This document shows positions 46,504-56,004 of a DNA stretch of 64,000 nucleotides, in pieces (position 1 is the stretch's first letter; every line of letters begins with the position of its first letter). The notes under the pieces are model-generated. The model ran no database searches and was not told the origin of the DNA. It saw only the letters and a program-made list of their open reading frames with translations. The position numbers were made by a program, and so were the translations under genes. This DNA comes from Streptomyces yatensis. GTDB lineage: Bacteria; Actinomycetota; Actinomycetes; Streptomycetales; Streptomycetaceae. The stretch spans positions 10,292,001-10,356,000 of the forward strand of contig NZ_CP072941.1 in assembly GCF_018069625.1 (NCBI RefSeq). Reading direction: 5' to 3'.

Positions 46504-49367
46504 ATGGGGGCTGTTGAGGACGCCCGGCTGGGGGGTATCGATCTGGGGCCGTGGACGGAGTTCGATGCGGCTTCGAATACGGTGTATCCGCTGTTGTTCG
46601 GGATGCTCGACAGTGCGGTGATGGCGTTCGAGGTGTGGGAACGTGTGGTGACCGTTTCCCAGCGGGATATGCTGAGCGAGGGTATGGGGCTGCCTGCGGC
46701 GCAGGCGCGGTCGGTGGTGGCGTTCCTGGCCGGGCTTCAGGATCTGGGACGCATGGTTCCCCGATTCCAGCGCGCGCACCATGCCGCCTGGGCGCGGCTC
46801 GATGACACGCTGGTGGAGCAGGCGGGCGGCGATACCGGGTGGACACCGACCGCGCGCAGTTCGATGCATGTGGCGCTGGGGGTGCTGACCATGAGCGGCT
46901 ACGCGTGCGCCGGCAACGCCAGTCCCGCGGTGCGGGCGGCCCAGGTGGTCGGTGGCTGCAGGGGATTCTTCCTCCAGGCTGATATCGAGGGTGCGGCGTC
47001 CGCGCGCCGGGTGTCTGTTGCGGCCGGGGGAGAGGCATGGGACAGGCTGCGTCACCGTTACGCGGCCGTGGTGCGGCATCTGACGGGAGCCGTACACGTT
47101 CCCGAACGGCTGTCCGTCCCCGCGGCGGTACTCGCGGCCGGTGTGGGGACGGTGGCCGGCCAGCTGGCGAGGCAGCGGTCCTACTGGCTGCCGAAGGCGC
47201 ACATGCCGGCCTTCGGGGCGGCCGAACACTTCACTCTGGCAAGCGGGGAGGCGCGGGACGTTCTGGATGCGGCATGGCTGGAGAAGCTGGAGTGGCAGGA
47301 CGTGCCGTTCGCGGTGGCGCATCCGCGCGCCAGGCGCCCCAACAGGTTCCAGGAGTCGCTGATGACCCAACTGCCCTCCCTGGTCGGGAAGTCGGGCAGC
47401 GGTATCCTGGTGGCGGCGGATGCGACCGGGACGGGCAAGAGTGTCGGCGCGCTGCAGGCGTCGCGGATCTTCAACGCGGCCTGCGGGAGTAGGGGAGTGG
47501 CGTGGCTGTCGCCCAGCACCGCCACCGCGGATGCCTCCTGGGAACTGCTCGAGGACTACGTGCGCCGGCACGATCCCTACCGGGCACCGGTCGCTCTCGC
47601 GCACAGCCACAGCTGGCTCAACGCCGCCTACAGCGACCGCCGGCTCGCCGCGGTGGAACTCGCCCCGGTCCCGGTGGCCGCAGGGGAGAGGGTGCCGCCG
47701 ACGGGGGACGCCGCTGGCGCGGGTGATGACGATCCGGTGACGGAGCCCCCCAGGCTGCTGCGGGGGCACGACGCGGCCTTGCTGGCCCCGTTCTGCGCCG
47801 CGACGGTCGATCAGGCGCAGATGGCTGTCCTGCCCGTCCACTCCAACGCGGTACGGCTGCTGGGCCTGTCCGGCAAGACGGTCGTCGTCGACGAGGCGCA
47901 CGCCCTGTCTGCCTTCAGCCACCTGCAACTGCTGCGCCTGCTGGGCTGGTTCGGGTCCCTGCGCACCCCCGTGGTGCTGCTGTCGGCGACTCTGCCCGCC
48001 TCCACTGCCGACGCATTCGTGCGCGCCTACCTGACAGGTGCCGGCCACAGGGCCTCCGCTCTGCCGCAGGGTGCCTTCAGCCCGTCGTATCCGGGCTGGC
48101 TGTTCGCCGATGCCGCGACCGCGACCGCCACCGTCATGGACGAGACCGCACGCCTTCGTCACGCCGCAGGCCAGCACCGTCAGGCCCGTATCCGCGTCCA
48201 CGACGTGCGGCGCACACGGCTCGGCCCGCAGCCGCGCACCGTCGGGAGCACAGAGCGCCTCGCGGTGATCGGTGACGTGCTCACGCCCGTCATCAGCCAC
48301 GGCGGATGCGCCGCGGTGACCTGCGCGACTGTCCCGGACGCCCAGGACACCTACCGGCACCTGAAGCACACCTGGCCCGGCGACCCGGCCGACCTCGTCC
48401 TGCTGCACGCCCGCTTCCCCGGCCACCACCGTGAACGTCTCCTGCGCACCCTGAGCCGCCGGCTGGGACCCACCGGCGAGCGCCCGGAGCGGCTCGTCGT
48501 TGTCACCACGAGCCTGCTCGACACGAGCCTGGACATCGACGTCGACCTGATGGTCAGCGACCTGGCCTCCGTCGCCCGCCTGCTGCAGCGTCTGGGACGC
48601 CTCGCACGCTTCGCCCTACGCTGGCAGAACGATGATGCCTCCCGCCGCCCGGTGTGGTGGGGCGACGGCCACATCCCGGACTTCCACGTCCTCGAACCCG
48701 TCTCGGCCGCCGGCGCCACTTCGATCCCGGCCGGCTGGCGCACCCTGGAATCCCCCTTCGTCCTGCGCGCCACTGCCGACCTGCTGCGCACCCGCTCACT
48801 GATCAGCCTGCCCGGCGATGTGCAGGACCTGGTCGAGCAGATCCACGGCCCGCACTCGCCCTTCGCCGGGGCCACCGAAGCCCTCAGATACGACGCGGCC
48901 CGCCTGCGGACAAAGGACACCATCGAACGGCACCTCAGCGCCCAGCATCTCCTCCCGCCGCCGGGCCGTGTCTCCTCCCTGGCCGACCTCCACCGCCAGC
49001 GCCTGACCACCGCGCAGGCCGCCACCCGGCTGGGCACGCTGCCCGTGCGGCTGCTGCCCTGCTACCGCACCGCCTCCGGCGGCCTCGCCCTCGACCGGGC
49101 CGGCCGCCACCCCCTTCCCACCGGGCCGCGTCTGGAGACCGCCGGCATCCGCCGCGTCCTGCAGCACACCCTGCCCGTCCCCGCCGCCTGGGTCGCCCGC
49201 CGCGGCCCCCAGCACCGTCCCCCGAGGCCTGGAGCACCCACCCCCTGCTCGCGGACCTGGTCCTGCTGCCCGCACCGGCCCACCACACCGGACACACCGA
49301 ACAGTACGGCCGCTACCTGCTGCGCATGGACGACGAACTCGGCCTTGTCCACACCACAGCCCGCTGA
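46504..49367 (+). CDS. cas3: Cas3 helicase with inactivated HD nuclease domain, one frameshift near the end
   Basis: About 950 residues. Helicase motifs are intact: motif I ADATGTGKSVGA (Lys312), motif II VVVDEAHALSAF (463-466), motif III LLSATLPAS and motif VI LLQRLGRLARF. The N-terminal HD nuclease is not: the H-L-x-D motif reads GMLD (Gly33), the HD pair of HDIGK reads QDLGR (Gln79-Asp80) and the GGHHG pair reads GGCRG (Cys152-Arg153). These His residues bind the two catalytic metals in active Cas3, so DNA cleavage should be lost while DNA translocation may remain. ATG 46,504 was chosen; GTG 46,432 is in frame. One C missing from the run at 49,219-49,223 shifts the frame; the restored end is GRYLLRMDDELGLVHTTAR. 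Confidence 0.87.
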
Positions 49368-49663
49368 CCGGCAGGAGAACACCTCCCCGCCGCCGGGTAT
49401 TCGTATGACTTATCTCGCCGTTTGTACACGCGGGGTCACTCTGTGATTATCTGAATGTGTGCCCGGTCGAAGATTCCACCGAGGCAAACGCCCCTGTGCC
49501 ACAAGCACTCTGACGGGCCGCATGCACCATGTCCCGCCCGTTCCCGGCCGAGTGACGCCCAGGCCGCGGCCCCGCCGCCCTCCCCGCCGTCCCGGGACAG
49601 GGAAGCCCCGCACTCTCATCCCCCTCGCCCTTCTTCTCCTGCTGCCTCTGTGGAGCACCACCG
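49368..49663. other. Gap between cas3 and cas8e, possible internal promoter
   Basis: 296 bases without a supported gene, unusually long inside a cas operon. The segment 49,400-49,470 is AT-richer than its surroundings (TGATTATCTGAATGTG) and could hold a separate promoter, so that Cascade and the transposition genes might be expressed apart from Cas3. The cas8e TTG start is preceded by TGGAG at the usual distance. Confidence 0.45.
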
Positions 49664-51811
49664 TTGACACCGCCCGACCGCTTCAGCGCGGCCGACGACC
49701 CCTGGATCGACGTCCGTGACCAGCACGGCTACCACCGCACCGGCCTGCGCGGCCTGATCCTTGACGCCCACACCATCGAAGACCTCGCCGTGGCCGCCGC
49801 CCCGGCCGCATCGGCCATCCTGCGCATCGCGACCGTCCTGGCCGCCCGCATCACCGGCCTCGACGACCCCGAACTGAACGCCGACACCTGGAACCGGCAC
49901 CGCAGTGAACTCCTCGGCCGTACCGACGGGTTCGACACCGACGCCGTCAACACCTACTTCGCGAAGTACTCCTTCGACGTGTTCGACCCGTTACGGCCCT
50001 GGATGCAGGACCCCCGGCTGCGCGAGCAGTGCGCGATACCCTCCGGCATCAACACGCTCGTCTTCGGACGCCCCGCAGGCAACAACCTGGCCTGGCTCAG
50101 CCCCCACCACGACCAAGCAGCGATGCCCCTGCCCACCGGCGAGGCACTCCAGCACCTCCTCATCCACCACTACTACGGAGCATCCGGCGGCTGCACCTCC
50201 CGCACAGCCGGCACACTCACATGCCCCCGCGCCGCCGCCGGCCCCCTGCGCGGCACCGTCTCCTTCCACCCCCTGGGCCGCACCCTGTACGAAACGCTCC
50301 TGGCAGGCATCCCGAAATTCACCGCCGACGAACAGAGCGAACCAGACCACTGCCCATGGGAAGAGCCCCAACTCCCCGACCCGCAAGCCCCCTTACCGCC
50401 CGCCACCTGGCCGGGACGGCGCCTGACAGGCATGAACCGGCACTCCGTGCTCCTCGTGCCCGGCGACGACGCGAGCACCGTCACCAACGCCTACCTGACC
50501 TGGTCCACCCAGCAGCCCCGGCTCGCGGTGACCGACCCCTACCTCGTCGTCCGCACCGGCACCGGCCGCCCGCCCCAAGCCCGTCCCCGCCGCGCGGACG
50601 CCGACCGCGCCTGGTGGCGCGAGCTGGACTCCCTGGTCCTGGCTCCCGACGAACAGCATGCGACACGCCGCCCGGAAGTCTTCGACACCCTCAACGACCT
50701 CCCACCCCCAGTACGCAAGAGCCTGCGCGTACGGGTCCACGGCTTCGACCAGGACACCAAAACCATCCAGCGCCGCTGGTACACGGCCATCACCCCGCCC
50801 CTGCTCGCCTGGAGTCAGGAACACGACCCCGCACGCGCCAACCGCATCTCCGAATGCTGCACCGCAGCCGAGAGCACCGCCTCCCGCCTGACGTTCCTGA
50901 CCAACCAGGCGTGGAAGGACACCTGCCACGCAGCCCCCTCCTCAAAAGATCCCTCGTGGACCGCCACAGCCCGCAGCCTGTACTGGCAGCAAGCCGAAGC
51001 AGCGTTCTGGCACCTCCTGGACACCGACACCCCCGCACGGATCACGTTCGCCGACACCGCAGCCCGCGCCCTGCGCACCGCGACTGCCAGCGCCCGCTTC
51101 CGCCACCGCGCCGCCGCCCGCGCCATCGCCACAGCAGTCGACGCCCTCTACACCCGCCCCCCGCCGCCCGCGCACGCCAGGACCCTGATGCCCACTGCGA
51201 TTGAGTACCGCCGCCACTACACCGGCTTCACCGCAAAGGTCGAGAAAGCCTGCACCGACCCCAAAGCGCGGCGGACCCTGCGCCAGGGCCGCGGCCGCCC
51301 GGTCGACGACTGCAACGGCATGCACCGCTTCCTGTCCGTGCTCACCCACGGCTACGGGCAACGCCGCGTCCACTACACCGTCGCCTCCCTGATCGCCCAC
51401 GTCGACCCCCTCGATGCCGTACGGGCAGCACACGCCACCAGCACCGAACAACCCACCACCCCCGCAGCCACGAACCCCGACCCTGCCCCCGACCTCGACC
51501 CCTACAGTCCGGCCACCTGGCGGAAACGGCCCAACCTCGGCGCGACCCTCGCCCACGCGGTGCGCACCGCCGACTTCAACGAGACCCGTACCGACGAACT
51601 CCTCGCCGTCCTGGTCCGTCTCAGCGAGAACCAGCTGCACCGCCGCCTGCCCTCCCTGACCGGCCGTCTCATCGACGCAGACCTCACCCCCGACTGGCCG
51701 GTTCTTCTCGACGACCTCGCCCAGCGCGACCACGACCGGGGCCGGGTCGCCACCCGCTGGCAGGACGCCTTCTACCGCACCCTGTACCTGACCTCCAAGG
51801 AAACCCCGTGA
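49664..51811 (+). CDS. cas8e: Cas8e (Cse1) fused to Cas11 (Cse2)
   Basis: A 715-residue protein, much longer than ordinary Cas8e (about 500-560). Residues 1-510 match Cse1: SAADDPWIDVRDQHG, AVNTYFAKYSFDVFDPLRPW, the loop SGINTLVFGR-type region and RWYTAITPPLLAW. From about residue 514 to the end it matches Cse2: EYRRHYTGFTAKVEKACTDP, RVHYTVASLIAHVDP, NLGATLAHAVRTADF and LTPDWPVLLDDLAQRDHDRG ending RWQDAFYRTLY. The two parts are joined by a Pro/Thr-rich linker-like segment inside the Cse2 half. No separate cse2 gene exists, so the fusion supplies both large and small subunits. TTG start; overlaps cas7 by four bases. Confidence 0.88.
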   Translation: MTPPDRFSAADDPWIDVRDQHGYHRTGLRGLILDAHTIEDLAVAAAPAASAILRIATVLAARITGLDDPELNADTWNRHRSELLGRTDGFDTDAVNTYFAKYSFDVFDPLRPWMQDPRLREQCAIPSGINTLVFGRPAGNNLAWLSPHHDQAAMPLPTGEALQHLLIHHYYGASGGCTSRTAGTLTCPRAAAGPLRGTVSFHPLGRTLYETLLAGIPKFTADEQSEPDHCPWEEPQLPDPQAPLPPATWPGRRLTGMNRHSVLLVPGDDASTVTNAYLTWSTQQPRLAVTDPYLVVRTGTGRPPQARPRRADADRAWWRELDSLVLAPDEQHATRRPEVFDTLNDLPPPVRKSLRVRVHGFDQDTKTIQRRWYTAITPPLLAWSQEHDPARANRISECCTAAESTASRLTFLTNQAWKDTCHAAPSSKDPSWTATARSLYWQQAEAAFWHLLDTDTPARITFADTAARALRTATASARFRHRAAARAIATAVDALYTRPPPPAHARTLMPTAIEYRRHYTGFTAKVEKACTDPKARRTLRQGRGRPVDDCNGMHRFLSVLTHGYGQRRVHYTVASLIAHVDPLDAVRAAHATSTEQPTTPAATNPDPAPDLDPYSPATWRKRPNLGATLAHAVRTADFNETRTDELLAVLVRLSENQLHRRLPSLTGRLIDADLTPDWPVLLDDLAQRDHDRGRVATRWQDAFYRTLYLTSKETP

Positions 51812-52962
51812 CTGCTGCCCGCTTCCTCGACATCCACGCCCTCCACCCGAGCACGGCCGCCAATCTGAACAGCGACGAGAGCGGGGAACCCAAAACCCTC
51901 GAACTGGGCGGCGCCATCCGCACGATGATCTCCTCCCAGGCATGGAAACGCCCGATCCGACTGGCCGTCGAAGAAGAACTCGACGAGCACGCCGCCCGCA
52001 CCCGCATGGTCCCTCCGACCGTCACCGACGCGCTGCGCGCCGAGGGCTGGACCGAGGACCTGGCATCGTTCGCCGCGGCCCAGATCGCCGCCAGCGCGAA
52101 GACCGGGGGACTCAAGACCAATCCCCAAGAAGACCACCGCACCCAGGCCATGTTCTTCCTGCCCGCCGACACCGCCCGCCACCTGACACAACTGTGCCGC
52201 ACCCACCGCACCACCCTCGAAGAAGGCCTGGCCAAACAGACCGCCACCAAGAAGCCGGCCCCCGCACTCCTGCCCACCGACGAGATCACCGCCCAGCTCA
52301 CCCGCCGCACCGCCAGCATCAGCCTCTTCGGGCGCATGCTCACCGAAATCCACGACGGCCACATCCAAGCCGCCGTACAGATGGCCCCGGCCTTCACCGT
52401 CCACCGCAGCGAGCCCCAGCCGGACTTCTTCACCGCCGTCGATGACTGGCCCCGCCCTGGCGAAGCAGGCAGCGCCCACCTCAACACCGCCTACCGCTCC
52501 ACCGGACACTTCTACCGCTTCGCGACCGTCAACACCACCACACTCCTGGCCAACCTGAACGGCGACACCACCACCGCCCGCACCCTCATCGACCTGTTCA
52601 CCCAGGCATTCATCATGACCATGCCCCGCGGCGGACAGACCTCCGCAGCCGCGCACACCGTGCCCGACCTCGTCCACTACGTCGTACGTGACCGCCGACC
52701 CGTCTCCTACGGCGCCGCCTTCGAACAACCCGTCCGCTCCCACGGCCAGGGCTACGTCCTGCCCGCCCGCCAGGCCCTCACCACGTACGCCACCACCATC
52801 GACCGCCTCATCGGCACCCGCCACCGCATCACCCACGGCCACGCCACCACCGCCGGCACCCCCATCGGAGAACTGGGCACCCACCACACCGGTTTCGATG
52901 ACCTCGCCGCCACCTGCGCCCGCACGGCCCTGCCCGACACCCCCAGCCAGGCCGCCGCATGA
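51808..52962 (+). CDS. cas7e: Cas7e (Cse4/CasC), Cascade backbone subunit
   Basis: A 384-residue Cas7 protein. Family blocks are FLDIHALHPSTAANLNSDES, LGGAIRTMISSQAWKRPIRL, ISLFGRMLTEIHDGHIQAAV, AHLNTAYRSTGHFYRFATVN and MTMPRGGQTSAAAHTVPDLV. Six copies would coat the crRNA spacer in Cascade. The frame is intact and overlaps cas8e (ATGA-type) and cas5 by four bases each, consistent with a single translated operon. Confidence 0.92.
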   Translation: MTAARFLDIHALHPSTAANLNSDESGEPKTLELGGAIRTMISSQAWKRPIRLAVEEELDEHAARTRMVPPTVTDALRAEGWTEDLASFAAAQIAASAKTGGLKTNPQEDHRTQAMFFLPADTARHLTQLCRTHRTTLEEGLAKQTATKKPAPALLPTDEITAQLTRRTASISLFGRMLTEIHDGHIQAAVQMAPAFTVHRSEPQPDFFTAVDDWPRPGEAGSAHLNTAYRSTGHFYRFATVNTTTLLANLNGDTTTARTLIDLFTQAFIMTMPRGGQTSAAAHTVPDLVHYVVRDRRPVSYGAAFEQPVRSHGQGYVLPARQALTTYATTIDRLIGTRHRITHGHATTAGTPIGELGTHHTGFDDLAATCARTALPDTPSQAAA

Positions 52963-53756
52963 GCCGCGGACTGGTCCTGCGCGCAGCCGGCCTCCTGCAG
53001 TCCTACGGCGAGGCAGGCACCTTTCACCACCGCGACACCACAACCTTCCCCACCCGGTCCGCACTGATCGGCATGTTCGCCGCCGCCCAGGGACGCACCG
53101 CCGAACACGCCCTGGACCCTTACCCCGAACTGCCGGGCACCCCCAGCCACCGCGACCTTGCCCTCACCATCCGCGTCGACTGCCCCGGCACCCCTACCGC
53201 GACTGGCACACCACCGGCGGCGGACGCCCCCACCGCCAAGGCCTGCACACCAGCGACGGGAAATACCGCACCCAAAACAGATCCACGCACATCTCCCAAC
53301 GGGACTATCTGACCGGCGCCGTCTTCACCATCGCCGTCCAAGGCCCCGCCCGCTCCTGGCGCACATCGCCACCACACTCACCACCCCGCGCTTCTCCCCC
53401 TACCTCGGCCGACGCGTCTGCCTGCCCGACGAACCCTCCTCATCCACACCGACATCCCCGACCCCGAAACCGCCCTGCGCGACCGCGTCCCCCTCAGCCT
53501 CGCCCACCCACCCCGCCCCGGCCAGACCCACGTGCCCATCGACTTCTGGGCCGAACACCCCCCACACCCCGGCACCCCACCCGACCGCGAAACCCCGAGC
53601 GAACCAGCCGACTTCACCCACACCCGCCGCCACCACCTGCTCCGCCCCCTGTGGAGAACCACCGAACCACTCCCCACCACCCTCTACGCCGGACCCCGGC
53701 CCATCGACACCCTCACCGACTACATCCTCAAGGACACCCCATGCCGGCAACCCTGA
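52959..53756 (+). CDS. cas5e: Cas5e (CasD), three apparent one-base frameshifts
   Basis: Starts at an ATG overlapping the cas7 stop. The N-terminal ferredoxin-like domain is clear: LVLRAAGLLQSYGEAGTFHH, TTTFPTRSALIGMFAAAQGR. The sequence then moves through three frames; restored it continues DWHTTGGGRPHRQGLHTSDG, DYLTGAVFTIAVQGPA, LLAHIATTLTTPRFSPYLGR and DFTHTRRHHLLRPLW to the stop at 53,756. Each break sits at a C position (53,191-53,194, about 53,353, and 53,434-53,436) and is repaired by adding one C. No nonsense codon occurs in the restored frame. It overlaps the cas6e start by 16 bases. Cas5 caps the 5' crRNA handle. Confidence 0.82.
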
Positions 53757-54379
53757 CCCGCATCATCCTCAACCGCCACCACCGCAGAGCCTGCAACGAC
53801 CTCGCCTACCGACCCGGCCTCCACAAAACCATGATGCGCCTCCTGCCCCACCCCGACGGCCCCCACCCCCGCAAAGCCGGCGGCCTCCTTTTCCGCCTCG
53901 ACCCCGGCCTCGACCCCGTCCTCCTCGTCCAAACCGCCGACACCCCACACCTCGCCGGCCTCCCCGACGGCTACGGAGACATCACCACCCGCGACCTCAC
54001 CCCCATCCTGACCGGCCTCACTCCCCACCTCCCCGTGCGCTACCGCATCACCGCCGCCCCCGTCGTCAGCCGCAGCGCCGACGCCGTACCCCACCCCGTC
54101 ACCGGACGCCTCCGCGGCAAACTCACCCCCCTGACCGGACCGGACGCCATCGCCTGGTGGCAACGCCGCGCCCCGGCCGCCGGCCTGCACCTCACCAGCC
54201 TCCCCGCAGCCACACCCTGCCCCTTCCCCTCTCCCCGCCCAGGACCCTACGAGCGCCTGACCCAGTTCGACGGCACGGCCACCATCAGCGAACCGGCCCT
54301 CCTCGACACCGCGATCCGCGAAGGCATCGGCCGCGGCAAGGCCTACGGAGCCGGCCTGCTCACCCTCACCCCCGGCTGA
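53741..54379 (+). CDS. cas6e: Cas6e (CasE) crRNA-processing endoribonuclease
   Basis: A 212-residue Cas6e. The general catalytic His is His28 in YRPGLHKTMMRLLPHPDG, matching the position of His20 in E. coli Cas6e, and the C-terminal glycine-rich loop reads GIGRGKAYGAGLLTLTPG. It would cut the pre-crRNA at the base of each repeat hairpin and stay bound to the 3' handle. The frame is intact. The transposase gene begins 41 bases after its stop on the same strand. Confidence 0.92.
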   Translation: MPATLTRIILNRHHRRACNDLAYRPGLHKTMMRLLPHPDGPHPRKAGGLLFRLDPGLDPVLLVQTADTPHLAGLPDGYGDITTRDLTPILTGLTPHLPVRYRITAAPVVSRSADAVPHPVTGRLRGKLTPLTGPDAIAWWQRRAPAAGLHLTSLPAATPCPFPSPRPGPYERLTQFDGTATISEPALLDTAIREGIGRGKAYGAGLLTLTPG

Positions 54380-54420
54380 ACCATCCCGCCCTCCACGAAG
54401 CACGAAAGGCACCCCCCGCC

Positions 54421-56004
54421 ATGCAACCGCCCCTGCCCGCTCCCGACGACACCCGGCTGCGAGCCCTGGCAGTCAGCCGCCTGCTACACCACAGCGAACT
54501 CGGCACCCTCGCCCCCGGGCACACCCGCGCCGTATGCGACGCCTTCGGCGTCACCTCCCGTACCGTCCGCCGCTGGATGAAAAACGCCGCGGCCAACAAC
54601 GGCACCTACACCCCACAGGGCCGCCCCGCCTACCAGCTCACCGACCACGCCATCGAAGTCATCGCACGATTGCGGGGCAACGTCACCGCCGCCTACAAGG
54701 AACTCAAAGAAGAACCCTTCAAGGACGAGAAACTCCCTTCCCCGGCCACGTTCCACCGGGCAGCCCAACGCCACTGGAACAAAGGACAGCGCGCCGGCCT
54801 GAGCGGAGGAGAAAGCGCCCGCCGCCGCTACGACATCCACGGAGAACGCGAACACCACCACCGCAACTATGCCTGGGAAACCGACCACGTCGAAGCCAGC
54901 GTCCCCGTCATCCTCGACGGCCACGTCCGCAAACCATGGATCACCTGGTTCATCGACTGCGCCACCAAATGTATCTGCGGCGTCGCCATCACCCCCCAGA
55001 CACCCAGCAGGGAAAGCATCCTCGTCGCCCTGCGCGACGCCATCCTCACCGAAGCGCCGCACAACCCCTATGGCGGGATCCCCGACCGCATCCGCGTCGA
55101 CGGCGGCCGCGACTTCCTCTCCCGCACCGTCGGCCAGGCACTCGGCTCGCTCGGCACTGAAACACATCGTGCTGCCGCCCCGCCGCCCCGACCTGAAAGC
55201 CACCGTCGAAGCAGCCAACGGCGCCATCAAAAAAACCCTCTTCGCCGACTTCCCCGGCTACACCGAAGCCCCCACCCTGTCAGGCGGCAAACCCGTCGAC
55301 CCGACCAGCCCCTCCTGCACTTCGAAGGCTTCGTCGCCCTCGTCCTCGACTGGATCCGCAAACGCAACACCGTCCACACCATGGACAAACTCGACGGAAA
55401 AACCCCCGAGCAGGCATGGACGGACGACCTCACCCCCATCTTCGATGTCCCTGCCGAAGACCTGCACACCCTCACCCTTGAGCGCGCCGGTAAACCCCTG
55501 ACCATCAACAACAGCGGCGTCCGCTGGCGCAAACGCGACTACATCGCCGAATGGATGCACGGCCACGCCGGCGAAAAGGTCCACCTGCGCCACCTCCTGC
55601 ACCACGACCACCGCGTCGAGCTCTACGAGCCCGGCACCCTCCGCCACCTCGGCCCCGCCTTCCTCACCGATCAGGTGACCCCCGCCCAGCGCAGAGCACT
55701 CGACCGAGCCCGCCGCAGCGAGGCCGACCGACTGCGCAACGCACTCAAAAAGGCCGAGAGGAACCGCAACGCACGCTACGAAGCCGTCACCGAAGCACGC
55801 CCACCCCGACGGCTGGACGCCCTCACCCAGGACGAAGCGACCGAACAACTACGCGAACTCAACGCCACCAGCCAGGCATTCGAACCGCTCCCGGACTTCA
55901 TTCCGCTTCCCGAACCCTCCGACGACCTGACCATGCCCCTGGACCACCGCCCCAACCAGCCCGAGGACGAACACCCCGACGACCAGACCGGACTCCGAAC
56001 ATGA
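54421..56004 (+). CDS. tnsB: Mu/TnsB-type DD35E transposase directly downstream of cas6e
   Basis: About 527 residues: N-terminal helix-turn-helix (DAFGVTSRTVRRWMKNAAAN), an rve/RNase H-like core and a Mu-type C-terminal barrel (NNSGVRWRKRDYIAEWMHGH, VELYEPGTLRHLGPAF) with a charged helical tail. Catalytic residues are Asp155 (WETDHVEA), Asp227 (RIRVDGGRDF) and Glu263 (LKATVEAANGAIK); after frame repair the last two are separated by exactly 35 residues. Two opposite one-base shifts (about 55,153 and 55,309-55,312) affect the core; the second is a C-run. The gene is in the cas operon (41-base gap) and overlaps tnsC by ATGA. No tnsA is present, so a copy-in or cointegrate route is expected. Confidence 0.82.
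   Translation: MQPPLPAPDDTRLRALAVSRLLHHSELGTLAPGHTRAVCDAFGVTSRTVRRWMKNAAANNGTYTPQGRPAYQLTDHAIEVIARLRGNVTAAYKELKEEPFKDEKLPSPATFHRAAQRHWNKGQRAGLSGGESARRRYDIHGEREHHHRNYAWETDHVEASVPVILDGHVRKPWITWFIDCATKCICGVAITPQTPSRESILVALRDAILTEAPHNPYGGIPDRIRVDGGRDFLSRTVGQALGSLGTETHRAAAPPPRPESHRRSSQRRHQKNPLRRLPRLHRSPHPVRRQTRRPDQPLLHFEGFVALVLDWIRKRNTVHTMDKLDGKTPEQAWTDDLTPIFDVPAEDLHTLTLERAGKPLTINNSGVRWRKRDYIAEWMHGHAGEKVHLRHLLHHDHRVELYEPGTLRHLGPAFLTDQVTPAQRRALDRARRSEADRLRNALKKAERNRNARYEAVTEARPPRRLDALTQDEATEQLRELNATSQAFEPLPDFIPLPEPSDDLTMPLDHRPNQPEDEHPDDQTGLRT

Noticed and set aside
46378-48429. Long complement frame opposite cas3
   Set aside because: GC-rich antisense artefact; no family features, while the plus strand carries clear Cas3 motifs.
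49420-49445. CRISPR-repeat-like stretch (complement GTGACCCCGCGTGTAC) between cas3 and cas8e
   Set aside because: Only the first part resembles the I-E repeat; there is no hairpin and no second copy at 61 bases, so it is not counted as a solo repeat.
53158-56004. Single 948-codon plus-strand frame spanning cas5, cas6e and the transposase
   Set aside because: Its first 420 codons are Pro/Arg-rich shadow of cas5/cas6e in another frame; only the part from 54,421 is the real transposase.
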